A DNA stretch of 64,000 bases from Pseudothermotoga elfii DSM 9442 = NBRC 107921. GTDB taxonomy: Bacteria; Thermotogota; Thermotogae; Thermotogales; DSM-5069. Positions 47,884 to 56,066 of the stretch are shown here, one piece after another. The stretch's first letter is position 1; every line of letters starts with the position of its first letter. Below the pieces are notes generated by a model. It was given only the letters and a program-made list of their open reading frames with translations. It made no database searches and was not told the DNA's origin. The stretch covers positions 682,001 to 746,000 of the forward strand of contig NC_022792.1 in the NCBI RefSeq assembly GCF_000504085.1. Direction: 5' to 3'. A program made the translations under genes and the position numbers.

Positions 47884-48899
47884 AACGCCACCTCCAGTTT
47901 AGATATTATCTTCATAATCTGACTGGCATTGAAGGGATTAAATACTTCGTAATCATCCAAACAATAGCTATTTAAACATGATATACCGAGAATTTCTGTG
48001 TTGATAAAATTTTTTATCAGGGCTATTTCTTTAAACAAATCTGGTGAAACTGGGATCTGGTCAAAATATTCAAAATTTTTTCTTGCTGGGTCATGTGACA
48101 ATACGATATATTGTGGCATGCATCCATACAGCAATCCAAGGGCAACCTGGCCATAAGCAGGATGCCTGAGTGCTCCCTGACCTTCAATAAAAATCAGGCG
48201 TTTTTCATTTTTTTCGAGCCTCAATATGAGGTTTTCAATCGTACCTGGTATAAAATCCGATGCTATCGCATCTATAACTACTCCTTCATCTGCGCCTATC
48301 ATTATACCAGTCTGACCTGTTGCCAGAAAGGCTGCAGGTAATTTTCTTTCCAGTGCAGCCTGCCATAACTGGATTGCAGTTGTTCTTTTTCCAACAGCGC
48401 AATCTGTCCCAAGAACGCAGACTCTTATTGTTTTTGATTTGTAAATCTGACCGCTAAAGATTTTCAGTTCCTCTTTTAGATGTCGAACATCTATTATTCT
48501 GCTACCTGTCTTTTTTGCTGCAGTAGAAAACGGTTCTGTTTCACTCATTTTTAGATGAAATCCAGAAACTATATCCAGACCATATTTTATAGCTTTGAGG
48601 ACATGATCAACGAGTTCTTGTGGGAGGAATCCCCCCACATTTGCTATTCCGATCAAAAGAGTTTTTGCCCCAAGATGTACAGCTTTATCAACACTATTAA
48701 CCACTGGTACGTTGAATTTAAAATGGCTCATAAAATCGGCTGTCCATTTTCCTTCCTGCTCTGCAATCACGCATACGGGAATAAAAATTCTGCTGTGCCT
48801 CAGCAGACCATAAGTGGTTTTTGCCAGTGTAGTTCCAAGTTGACCCCATGATAAAATTGCTGCTGGTGTGCCGGGCTCGAAAAAGCTGTCTATTCGCAA
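47880..48899 (-). CDS. DUF1611 family P-loop protein, candidate D-glutamate N-acetyltransferase (DgcN)
   Basis: 339 residues. N-terminal Rossmann-like half (residues 1-145) and a C-terminal P-loop half with GTDCAVGKRTT at 164-174, then ATGQTGIMIGADEGVVIDAI and FIEGQGALRHPAYG, all typical of DUF1611. Members named DgcN transfer acetyl to D-Glu; the older annotation is NAD-dependent epimerase/ATPase-like. TTG start with AAGGAGG upstream. Stop overlaps the epimerase start as GTGA. Confidence 0.82.
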   Translation of the reverse strand: MRIDSFFEPGTPAAILSWGQLGTTLAKTTYGLLRHSRIFIPVCVIAEQEGKWTADFMSHFKFNVPVVNSVDKAVHLGAKTLLIGIANVGGFLPQELVDHVLKAIKYGLDIVSGFHLKMSETEPFSTAAKKTGSRIIDVRHLKEELKIFSGQIYKSKTIRVCVLGTDCAVGKRTTAIQLWQAALERKLPAAFLATGQTGIMIGADEGVVIDAIASDFIPGTIENLILRLEKNEKRLIFIEGQGALRHPAYGQVALGLLYGCMPQYIVLSHDPARKNFEYFDQIPVSPDLFKEIALIKNFINTEILGISCLNSYCLDDYEVFNPFNASQIMKIISKLEVAL

Positions 48900-48921
48900 T
48901 TTAACGCCTCCTTATGGATTA

Positions 48922-48930
48922 ATCATATCA
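48922..48930 (-). promoter_or_regulatory. Extended -10 promoter of the DUF1611-epimerase pair
   Basis: Minus-strand TGA-TATGAT (48930 to 48922), about 23 nt before the TTG start; no convincing -35. The leader would hold only the Shine-Dalgarno. Confidence 0.4.
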
Positions 48931-48983
48931 TTTTGATGTTTATTTGCCGGTATATTTTCCGATAATAATTCTGGAGGGTTTGT

Positions 48984-49649
48984 ATGCAAGGCGTAGTTAT
49001 TGAACGTATGGGAAAGTTCGTGAAGATCAAAACACATGATGGTGAAACAGTTGTCAAGATGAGAAAGAAATTACCGGAGCTCGGTGAGATGGTTAGAATC
49101 ACTGATCGACCGGTTTCACAGAAAGTTTATGTTGCAGAGAAGATTACTGAAGCTCCCGAAGCATTGCCGCCTCTGAATGAATTAAAGCCTCTTTTGAAGA
49201 CGATTAAAAAACCCAGAACGAGCTTTGATATACAGTTTTTATCACAGTTAGTTGATATGATTAAAATGCGTGTAGGTTCTCTACCACAAGATTTTTACGC
49301 AAATCTCGGTATGTACTATGAGAATGGTGAAGTTGATGAAAAGATGAAATCTCTCGGTTTCTGGCTCCTGACACTCTCGCATCCTTACGTTTTCAAAAGC
49401 ATCCCGTCCAAGAAAGGTCCCATTCACATTTTTATGAATAGAAAGAAAAGATCTTTTAGTGTGTCTTTTGTTAAGAATTCATCTATTGTTTGTGTCAAAG
49501 GCACTGTTCAGGAAGATTACATATTTGTTGATTTTATAAATTTCTCTCCGGATAGAGAAGCACTGGAAAAGCTTAAAGATAATTTGCTTGGATACTTTAG
49601 AAATGTATTTTTCAAGGTTGGTGATTTGAAAAATGGATTATACGCGTAA
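48984..49649 (+). CDS. Unknown protein upstream of an FlhB C-terminal homologue
   Basis: 221 residues, TTTGGAGGGTTTG-like site upstream (GGAGGG) and ATG start. An N-terminal beta-rich part (VVIERMGKFVKIKTHDGETVVKM) precedes a linker with Pro (EALPPLNELKPLL) and a C-terminal alpha/beta part. No family is recognised. Its 3' end overlaps the FlhB-like gene by 17 nt. In Bacillus the corresponding ylqH gene follows ylqG, which is related to flagellar hook-length control; this protein could be a remote functional counterpart, but sequence evidence is lacking. Confidence 0.6.
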   Translation: MQGVVIERMGKFVKIKTHDGETVVKMRKKLPELGEMVRITDRPVSQKVYVAEKITEAPEALPPLNELKPLLKTIKKPRTSFDIQFLSQLVDMIKMRVGSLPQDFYANLGMYYENGEVDEKMKSLGFWLLTLSHPYVFKSIPSKKGPIHIFMNRKKRSFSVSFVKNSSIVCVKGTVQEDYIFVDFINFSPDREALEKLKDNLLGYFRNVFFKVGDLKNGLYA

Positions 49650-49884
49650 ACTGGCTGTCGCACTCGGTTATGATCCAGATGTATTCGATGCCCCGTTTGT
49701 GATAGCCAAAGGTAAAGAGGAAATTGCTGAGAGAATAATAAAACAAGCCCTGGAAGCGAAGGTGCCGGTAGTTTCTTCACCAGAACTTGTAAGAAAACTC
49801 TATAGACTGGAGGTGCTTGAAGAAATCCCAGATGACCTTTATTTTGCAGTAGCAGAGATACTGGTTTTTGTTCAAAACCTATGA
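49633..49884 (+). CDS. Stand-alone FlhB/YscU C-terminal domain homologue (YlqH-like)
   Basis: 83 residues. It matches the cytoplasmic C-terminal part of the export-switch protein FlhB: KLAVALGYDPD, PFVIAKGKEEIAERI, AKVPVVSSPELVRKLYRLEVLEEIPDDLYFAVAEILVFV. The autocleavage NPTH motif and membrane part are absent, as in Bacillus YlqH. Such proteins can partly replace the FlhB C domain in some bacteria. Coupled to the preceding unknown gene; overlaps the opposite gene tail to tail by 6 nt. Confidence 0.85.
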   Translation: MDYTRKLAVALGYDPDVFDAPFVIAKGKEEIAERIIKQALEAKVPVVSSPELVRKLYRLEVLEEIPDDLYFAVAEILVFVQNL

Positions 49885-50598
49885 TCGCTTCTCGTTTAGT
49901 TTCTTGAGAATTTCCTTCAGCCTTTGAAGTTCGCTGGCAGCTTTTTGAAGTAGTTGCTCTCTGCTTCTTACTGTCTGATTAATTTTTTCTATCAGCCGTC
50001 TGACTGTTTTATTTTCTGTTTTCAAATCTGTTGCTGGACTATCAATCGCTTTGCTTATTGCTACTGTGATCATATGAATCTTTCTTTTGTAAATACTTAT
50101 TAACAGCGTGATTATTGTTCCAAAAGCGACACACACAACTATCATTGAAGGATAGTACCAACTGTGGCTGTAAAGTGGAATCATGACAAGTATTGAGAAA
50201 TTGAATCTATCGTTTTTCTTTAGAAGTGCCCAAAAATTTTTCCCTTTGTATTTTACCTTTGTTATTTCATCTTTTTTGTTGATATTGACTGTTCCATGTA
50301 ATTCCTTTCCTCTGGCAGCTGATTCTGAGGACATAGTAATCTTTCCCATTTGATCGATTACAAAATAAACAACAGATAGATCTTTTGAAAAAGGCAGGTT
50401 TAATGAAGTGTATACACCAGGTTCGGATTGTATCTCCTCTATCAATTTATTCAAGTGTTCCGCAGTTATTGACAAGACAGCAGTGTTCACTTTTTTTATG
50501 GTGTTTTCATTTTCATATTTGTTGATGAAATACATTGAAAAACCTATGCTTAGAAAGATCCCGCAAAAAATAATCAAATACCTTGCTCTTATAGCCAC
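49879..50598 (-). CDS. Membrane protein with extracytoplasmic sensor-like domain and coiled coil
   Basis: 239 residues: an N-terminal span (LIIFCGIFLSIGFSMYF), an outside domain of about 110 residues resembling a small single-Cache/PAS fold (VVYFVIDQMGKITMSS), a second span (YPSMIVVCVAFGTIITLLISIY), then a cytoplasmic HAMP-like/coiled-coil tail ending without kinase, GGDEF or MCP domain. It may signal through a partner or be a truncated receptor. GTG start overlaps the acetyltransferase by 10 nt. Confidence 0.7.
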   Translation of the reverse strand: MAIRARYLIIFCGIFLSIGFSMYFINKYENENTIKKVNTAVLSITAEHLNKLIEEIQSEPGVYTSLNLPFSKDLSVVYFVIDQMGKITMSSESAARGKELHGTVNINKKDEITKVKYKGKNFWALLKKNDRFNFSILVMIPLYSHSWYYPSMIVVCVAFGTIITLLISIYKRKIHMITVAISKAIDSPATDLKTENKTVRRLIEKINQTVRSREQLLQKAASELQRLKEILKKLNEKRS

Positions 50599-51092
50599 TT
50601 TCCCATCACCAGTAAATCAAAATATTGCTCATCTATTAAGACGGCTTTTTTCTTTATTCCTTCAATTTCAAAGCCGAATTTTTTGTAAAGCGAGATAGCT
50701 CTGTGATTATCTGCTATCACCTCAAGTTGTATTTTTTTGAATCCCCTTTCCTTAGCTACTCCCAGGCACTCTCTCATCAAGGCACTCCCGATTCCTTTGC
50801 CCCAAAAAGGTTTTCTGACACTTATCCCGAGCTCACCTTTGTGGAGAATTTTTCTTCTGAAAGAACCGGATAGGGTTACTACACCAATTATTTCATCCAT
50901 ATACTCAGCTACCAGAAATATTTTTCTGTTATCAGACAGGTATAGAGTTATAATTCTCTTTTGATCATATATGCTCTCAACTTCATCGGGATATGTCAGA
51001 AGAAATTTTGATTCACTCGTCACAGCTTTCTTAAAAGATACTAACTTAGCAGAGTCAGATAATCTGACTGGACGTATGATAACATTTTCCAT
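50589..51092 (-). CDS. GNAT-family N-acetyltransferase
   Basis: 167 residues from ATG 51092, preceded by AAAGGA at the mutL end. Acetyl-CoA loop is in VRKPFWGKGIGSALMRE, and the C-terminal NHRAISLYKKFGFEIEG is standard GNAT motif B. Resembles ribosomal-protein/other small-substrate acetyltransferases; the substrate is not predictable. Starts 4 nt after the mutL stop. Confidence 0.88.
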   Translation of the reverse strand: MENVIIRPVRLSDSAKLVSFKKAVTSESKFLLTYPDEVESIYDQKRIITLYLSDNRKIFLVAEYMDEIIGVVTLSGSFRRKILHKGELGISVRKPFWGKGIGSALMRECLGVAKERGFKKIQLEVIADNHRAISLYKKFGFEIEGIKKKAVLIDEQYFDLLVMGKWL

Positions 51093-51096
51093 GATC

Positions 51097-52746
51097 TCAT
51101 ATCCTTTCAAAAAAGCTGTCAAGTTCTTTAAAATTGATAGAATACATTACGGGTCTACCATGAGGGCATGTGCTGATTTTGTTTGCAAAGATTTCTCTGA
51201 CAAGATATTTTGCCTGAGATAAATCAAGTCTGTCTCTTGTCCTCAAAGCACTCTTACAGGAAATATCTGCAATGATTTTTTTCATCACCTCTTCCAATCC
51301 ATAGATATCTATTAACTTTATTTCGTCAATACTATCGATTATGAAACGCTTAACATCACTCTGGTCAAGCCACGTAGGTATTTTTTTCACGATAAGTTGA
51401 TTTTTTATTATTTCATAATCAAATCCAATTTGCTTTAGAACATTGTTTTTTTCGATGAGAGCCAGTTCACTTTCTCTCAGTTCGATTTGAACTGGTATCA
51501 GCAGATCTGTGCCGTCATTTTGATTAAGAGAAGAAAGCATTCTGTTATATATCAATCTCTCATGCGCAGCATGAAAATCCACTATAAAAAGCTCATCTTT
51601 CGTTTCCACTATTATGTATCTTCCCCTGACAATCCCGATAATTTTGAAATCCTCTGGAGGAATCAGCATTTCTTCAGATGTAGTGGTAAATTTCGCATTT
51701 GGGCTTTTATACTCCACCTGGCGTTCCTGAACTTTTGCCGGTGTATTTCTCGATATGTGGTGTATAATTGGAATCTTCAGTTGGGATTTTATAGAATCAC
51801 GCACGAACCGAAATACTTCCTCATCACGGGAGAATTTCACCTCTATTTTTTGTGGATGGACATTAACGTCTATATCTTTTGGGGGAAGAAAGAGGTTAAC
51901 AATCACTACGGGATGTTCCTTTTGGTGCAAAAAATCTGCATAAGCTGAATAAATGGCACTTTGAAGAAGTTGATTTACCACAAATCTATCATTGACAAAC
52001 GTGAAAATGGCTTTTTTCCTTCTTAAATTAGCAGGGCTAACCGCACAACCGTGCAATTCCATATCTTTCCACTGTGATTGTATTGCCTTCAAAGAATCCA
52101 TTGGAATATCCGGAAATAACGCTTTGATGCGTTGAATTAAAGTCGTTGCTGGTAGATTGTAAATAACCTGCTGATCTTTTGTGAGAATAAGGTTTATGTG
52201 CGGATGGGACAAGCAGAATCTTTCAAAGACCTCTACTGCCATTCTTGCCTCAACAGCATTTGATTTTAGAAATTTTCTTCTCGCCGGGACATTGAAAAAC
52301 AGATCTCTAACGATAACAGTTGTACCTTTTTCAATTTGAACCGGTTTTTCATAAACCAGATGACCAGCAACTACTTCAATTTCATGACCAAGGTTAGATG
52401 ATGCCGTTTTGGAAAATATCGTTGTCTTGCTTATCTGACATATGGAATATAAAGCTTCTCCTCTAAAACCAAAAGAATTCAGTGTGTATATATCCTGAAA
52501 TGAATCAATTTTGCTGGTTGTATGAGATTCATAACACACAAGCAAATCGTCTTTTTCCATACCTTCGCCGTTATCCTGGACTTTGATTTCACTTTTTCCG
52601 CCATTAATAAGTTCTACAACTATTCTGTCAGCGCCTGCATCAATGGAGTTTTCTATAAGTTCTTTCACGACCGAGTAAACACCAGTGATAACTTCCCCAG
52701 CAGCTATTCTTGAAACAATGGATTTATCAAGCCTTTTAATTTTCAT
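51097..52746 (-). CDS. mutL: DNA mismatch repair protein MutL
   Basis: 549 residues. GHKL ATPase N-terminal domain with VKELIENSIDAGA, DNGEGM, SFGFRGEAL; C-terminal dimerisation/endonuclease domain with DFHAAHERLIYN and CPHGRP. The endonuclease motif normally reads DQHAxxExxxxE; here Gln is Phe and the last Glu is Asn, while the CPHGRP zinc motif is intact. It acts with MutS, which is not in the window. GAGGTG precedes the ATG. Confidence 0.94.
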   Translation of the reverse strand: MKIKRLDKSIVSRIAAGEVITGVYSVVKELIENSIDAGADRIVVELINGGKSEIKVQDNGEGMEKDDLLVCYESHTTSKIDSFQDIYTLNSFGFRGEALYSICQISKTTIFSKTASSNLGHEIEVVAGHLVYEKPVQIEKGTTVIVRDLFFNVPARRKFLKSNAVEARMAVEVFERFCLSHPHINLILTKDQQVIYNLPATTLIQRIKALFPDIPMDSLKAIQSQWKDMELHGCAVSPANLRRKKAIFTFVNDRFVVNQLLQSAIYSAYADFLHQKEHPVVIVNLFLPPKDIDVNVHPQKIEVKFSRDEEVFRFVRDSIKSQLKIPIIHHISRNTPAKVQERQVEYKSPNAKFTTTSEEMLIPPEDFKIIGIVRGRYIIVETKDELFIVDFHAAHERLIYNRMLSSLNQNDGTDLLIPVQIELRESELALIEKNNVLKQIGFDYEIIKNQLIVKKIPTWLDQSDVKRFIIDSIDEIKLIDIYGLEEVMKKIIADISCKSALRTRDRLDLSQAKYLVREIFANKISTCPHGRPVMYSINFKELDSFFERI

Positions 52747-52825
52747 TTACAGACACCTCACAGATAATAATAACTCATCAGAGTTTTATAAACACAAGAA
52801 TAAAATAATCTGGGAGGTGACAATT

Positions 52826-53995
52826 TTGGGAAAAAAGACTAAACGTGCCCTGGCATTTATTGTTTTGATGGGGTTTGTCAGTCTTTTTTCGGATATTGTA
52901 TATGAAGGTGCTCGGAGTATCTCTGGACCATTCTTGGGATTGCTTGGAGCAAGTGCAACTGTCGTCGCATTCACAGCAGGACTTGGAGAGTTTATTGGAT
53001 ACGCTCTCAGGCTTGTTACAGGTTATCTTGCAGGCAAGACAAAGCGATACTGGCTTTTTACCTTTGTTGGTTATTTTATGAATTTGTTTGCCGTTCCTGC
53101 CCTTGCTCTTGCAGGAAATTGGCAGTTAGCGGTTCTGCTTTTGCTTTCGGAACGCTTTGGCAAGGCGATTAGAAAACCATCGCGTGACACAATGATGTCT
53201 TATGCTGCTAAACAGGTTGGAACGGGTTTTGGTTTCGGTCTGGAGGAAGCTCTTGACCAAGTGGGTGCAATCAGTGGACCTGTAATACTTTCTTTGGTTC
53301 TTTCATTAAAAGCGGGAGAAGAGTTTGCAAAATACAAGCTTGCATTTTCTGTGCTATTTTTTCCAGCGTTGATTGCTATTATTCTTTTAATATGTGGAAG
53401 AATCTTTTTTCCAGAGCCAGGCGAATTTGAGGAAAAATCAACCCCGGGTGGAAAGATTACAGCCAATGGTTTTGCCCTCTATATGGTAGCTATTTCTCTG
53501 ATTGCAGCTGGCTTTTCTGATTTCCCACTTATTTCTTTTCACTTTGCAAAAAATCATATATTGAGTTCTTCAACAATTCCACTGTTTTACTCAATAGCAA
53601 TGGCAGTTGATGCCGTAGCGGCTCTTTTCTTCGGAAAACTTTTTGACAAAAAAGGTATCATGGTTTTGATAATATCATCTGCCCTGAGTGCACTATTTGC
53701 TCCCCTTGTCTTTCTGACAAAAAACATTTTCCTCATCTCAGTTGGGGTGTCGCTCTGGGGAATTGGAATGGGTGCACAAGAATCCATTCTCAAAGCAGTT
53801 GTGGCAAATCTGGTATCGCGTGAAAAGAGAGCATTTGCTTATGGAATCTTCAATACAGTTTTTGGATTGTTTTGGTTTCTCGGTAGCCTCTTTATGGGGA
53901 TTCTTTACGAGAAATCTTTATTATTACTTGTGATTTTTTCTGTTGTGAGCGAATTATCATCAGTATTTGTATTGCTTGGCCTGAGAAAGCACTAA
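52826..53995 (+). CDS. MFS transporter
   Basis: 389 residues from TTG 52826, preceded by GGGAGGTGA; the open frame upstream to 52685 lies antisense to mutL and is rejected. About 11-12 hydrophobic spans. MFS signatures: GYLAGKTKRYWLF in the loop after span 2 and GKLFDKKGIMVL in the second half. The DRLGKAIRKPSRDTMM-like segment (ERFGKAIRKPSRDT) occurs in uncharacterised bacterial MFS members. Substrate unknown. Overlaps the glycosyltransferase gene tail to tail by 36 nt. Confidence 0.86.
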   Translation: MGKKTKRALAFIVLMGFVSLFSDIVYEGARSISGPFLGLLGASATVVAFTAGLGEFIGYALRLVTGYLAGKTKRYWLFTFVGYFMNLFAVPALALAGNWQLAVLLLLSERFGKAIRKPSRDTMMSYAAKQVGTGFGFGLEEALDQVGAISGPVILSLVLSLKAGEEFAKYKLAFSVLFFPALIAIILLICGRIFFPEPGEFEEKSTPGGKITANGFALYMVAISLIAAGFSDFPLISFHFAKNHILSSSTIPLFYSIAMAVDAVAALFFGKLFDKKGIMVLIISSALSALFAPLVFLTKNIFLISVGVSLWGIGMGAQESILKAVVANLVSREKRAFAYGIFNTVFGLFWFLGSLFMGILYEKSLLLLVIFSVVSELSSVFVLLGLRKH

Positions 53996-54685
53996 TCCGA
54001 TAAATTTTGATATATCCTTGGGAACGTTCTTTTTTTCCAGTGGGGACTGAAGAAATCTGTAAAGCCATTCCAAACGCGCTCTTTGAATAAAATTTGGAGC
54101 GCGTTTCTTGATCCCTGAAATTACATCAAATGAACCCCCGACTCCCATAGCTAATTTTGCCGTTGTCTTTCTGAAATTTTCGTAAATCCAGATTTCTTGC
54201 TTAGGAACTCCCATGCCAACAAATATAAGATCAGGTTTGGCTTGTTTTATTTGTTCTAAGGGGCCTTCTTTTTCAAAATATCCATGGTGATAACCGCAGA
54301 CAATATTTCCAAATTTCTCGGTTAAATTTCTGGCGGCTTTTTCAACAACATCAATTTTTGCACCGAGCAAATAAATTTTCCAACCAGAAGCACGCGCTTT
54401 ATCACACAAAGCCATCATTGTATCTATTCCTGTAACTCTGACAGCCTTTCGCCTGTAAATTTTTTTCAGCGCCCATATGACTCCTATACCATCCGGGACT
54501 ATTATATCTGCATTTTGAACAGCAAATTTATATCGTTCGTCCTCTGTTGTTTTAACTATTATTGATGCATTGGCTGTTACAACAAAGGTTTTTTCGTTGT
54601 TCGATATTCTTCTGGATAATATCTCGACCAATTCAATTAATGTTGGAGTACTTATTGTCAGGTCAAACAATGTGAATTTTTCCAA
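53960..54685 (-). CDS. WecG/TagA/CpsF family glycosyltransferase
   Basis: 241 residues from TTG 54685, with CTGGAGG 8-9 nt upstream. The longer frame (to 54859) translates the tRNA-Leu gene and is an artefact. Family landmarks: TANASIIVKT, ADIIVPDGIGVIWA, RVTGIDTM, LLGAKIDVVEKAA, FVGMGVPKQEIWI and GVGGSFDVISGIKKRAP. The GT26 family transfers ManNAc or similar sugars to lipid-linked intermediates of surface polymers. Downstream of the tRNA terminator; no other glycan gene is adjacent. Confidence 0.92.
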   Translation of the reverse strand: MEKFTLFDLTISTPTLIELVEILSRRISNNEKTFVVTANASIIVKTTEDERYKFAVQNADIIVPDGIGVIWALKKIYRRKAVRVTGIDTMMALCDKARASGWKIYLLGAKIDVVEKAARNLTEKFGNIVCGYHHGYFEKEGPLEQIKQAKPDLIFVGMGVPKQEIWIYENFRKTTAKLAMGVGGSFDVISGIKKRAPNFIQRARLEWLYRFLQSPLEKKNVPKDISKFIGLVLSQAKQYKY

Positions 54686-54704
54686 AGAAGTTGCCTCCAG
54701 GATA

Positions 54705-54729
54705 AAGATAAGGCCGGATATATCCGGCC
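54705..54729 (-). terminator. Intrinsic terminator after tRNA-Leu
   Basis: GGCCGGATATATCCGGCC (54729-54712) is a perfect palindrome followed on the minus strand by TTATCTTTATC. It begins 2 nt after the tRNA 3' end and separates the tRNA from the glycosyltransferase gene, whose Shine-Dalgarno lies directly downstream. Confidence 0.8.
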
Positions 54730-54731
54730 CG

Positions 54732-54818
54732 TGGTGCCGAGGGCGGGACTTGAACCCGCACGGGTGTAAACCCACATGATCCTGAGTCATGCGCGTCTGC
54801 CAATTCCGCCACCTCGGC
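54732..54818 (-). tRNA. tRNA-Leu, anticodon CAG
   Basis: 87 nt with encoded CCA and a long variable arm. Acceptor GCCGAGG/CCTCGGC with discriminator A, D-arm TGGCGGAATTGGCAGACG, anticodon stem CATGA/TCATG with loop CTCAGGA placing CAG at 34-36, variable arm GTGGGTTTACACCCGT, T-arm GCGGG-TTCAAGT-CCCGC. Class II layout and A73 agree with leucine. Confidence 0.97.
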
Positions 54819-54830
54819 ATTTCATCCAGT

Positions 54831-54859
54831 ATGATACCATAACTTAAAAATGCTTTCAA
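54831..54859 (-). promoter_or_regulatory. Promoter of tRNA-Leu
   Basis: Minus-strand TTGAAA (54859-54854), 17-nt spacer ending in TGG, TATCAT (54836-54831). Transcription starts near 54824, 6 nt before the tRNA. It lies just after the lysC stop, so the tRNA need not depend on the dapA promoter. Confidence 0.7.
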
Positions 54860-54869
54860 GCTGCAACCG

Positions 54870-56066
54870 TCATAGTCCGAAAACTTGACAGAGTTCTTTC
54901 AACAAATCTTCTGCTTTATCTTCATGTACAAGGCATGATATCTTTATTTCAGAAGTTGTTATCATTTCTGGCTCTATGTTTTTCTTTCTCAAAACTTCAA
55001 AAAATTTTGCTGCAACACCTCGTTGATATTTCATTCCTAAACCTATTATTGATACCTTAGAAAACCCCCCTGTGATCTTAATTTCACAATCAAGATCTCT
55101 CATTGCCTTCTGTACGTCAACCGAGTTACTTTCAACAATTGTGAAAGATAGATTAATGTCTCCTGAGTTACTCACCAACGATATCATATCAACGTTAAAG
55201 CCTTTTTCAGCGAGTTCTCTAAATACGTCGGCGGTTGCTTTAGAATTTTTCAAGCTATAAACGCTGACCTTTACCTGATTTTTCTCTATCGTCGCGCCTG
55301 TAACAACGGGTCGCTCAAGCCATTCCGGAAGTTTTCCCATCACCCACGTTCCCTCCTCATTTGAAAACGAAGAAGCGCAATAAATTGGTACGCTGTATTT
55401 TTTTGCTATCTCAACACTTCGAGAATGTAGAACCCTGGCACCAAGTGCGGAGAATTCCAACATTTCATCGTATGTAATATAAGACAGTTTTTTTGCCTGG
55501 GGAAAGATCCTGGGATCTGTTGTATATATGCCAGCGACGTCGCTGTATATTTCGCAGATTGTTCCAAGTTTTGCGGCAATAGCAACAGCAGAAGTATCTG
55601 ATCCTCCTCTTCCAAGAGTTGTCAGTTCATCGTTTTCGTTTATTCCCTGAAACCCTGTAACAAGTAAAACATCGTTATGAAAAGCCAGCGATCTTAATTT
55701 TCGGTCATCTATATCTTTTATCCTTGCCGAATTAAAATCGCTGGTTGTCAGAATCCGAGCCTGAAACGCATTCAAAGATACAGCTTTCATACCTATTCTG
55801 TCAAGGTATATGGATAGCAAAGCAGCGGATATTTGTTCGCCACAGGATAACAACATATCCAGTTCTCTTGGATTGGGTTTTTCAGACAGCCTTCTTGCAA
55901 GAAAAACCAATTTGTCTGTTGTTTTTCCCATTGCAGAGACAACAACGATTAACTTTTTCCCATTTTTTACTGTTTTCACTATTTTCTCGGTAATTTTTTT
56001 GATTCTTTCTATGCTGGCAAGCGATGAGCCACCATATTTTTGTACAACAAGTTTCAGAAAAATCAC
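54870..56066 (-). CDS. lysC: Aspartate kinase
   Basis: 398 residues. First enzyme of the aspartate family: Asp + ATP to aspartyl-phosphate. VVQKYGGSSLAS (ATP/Asp site), VVVSAMGKTTD, LGRGGSDTSAVAIAA are in the kinase domain (1-245), followed by two ACT domains (NQVKVSVYSLKNSKA..., KVSIIGLGM), which usually bind lysine and/or threonine. Start is uncertain: GTG 56066 overlaps the dapB stop as GTGA but has a poor Shine-Dalgarno; CTG 56057 sits 6 nt after AGAGGTG, like the CTG start of mnmG. Confidence 0.95.
   Translation of the reverse strand: MIFLKLVVQKYGGSSLASIERIKKITEKIVKTVKNGKKLIVVVSAMGKTTDKLVFLARRLSEKPNPRELDMLLSCGEQISAALLSIYLDRIGMKAVSLNAFQARILTTSDFNSARIKDIDDRKLRSLAFHNDVLLVTGFQGINENDELTTLGRGGSDTSAVAIAAKLGTICEIYSDVAGIYTTDPRIFPQAKKLSYITYDEMLEFSALGARVLHSRSVEIAKKYSVPIYCASSFSNEEGTWVMGKLPEWLERPVVTGATIEKNQVKVSVYSLKNSKATADVFRELAEKGFNVDMISLVSNSGDINLSFTIVESNSVDVQKAMRDLDCEIKITGGFSKVSIIGLGMKYQRGVAAKFFEVLRKKNIEPEMITTSEIKISCLVHEDKAEDLLKELCQVFGL

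Noticed and set aside
52685-52825. N-terminal 47-codon extension of the MFS transporter
   Set aside because: It begins antisense to mutL and would place hydrophilic residues before span 1; TTG 52826 follows GGGAGGTGA.
54686-54859. N-terminal extension of the glycosyltransferase frame to 54859
   Set aside because: It translates the antisense-free tRNA-Leu gene itself (the familiar RWRNWQTR peptide) and its terminator; a TTG with a strong Shine-Dalgarno at 54685 is the real start.
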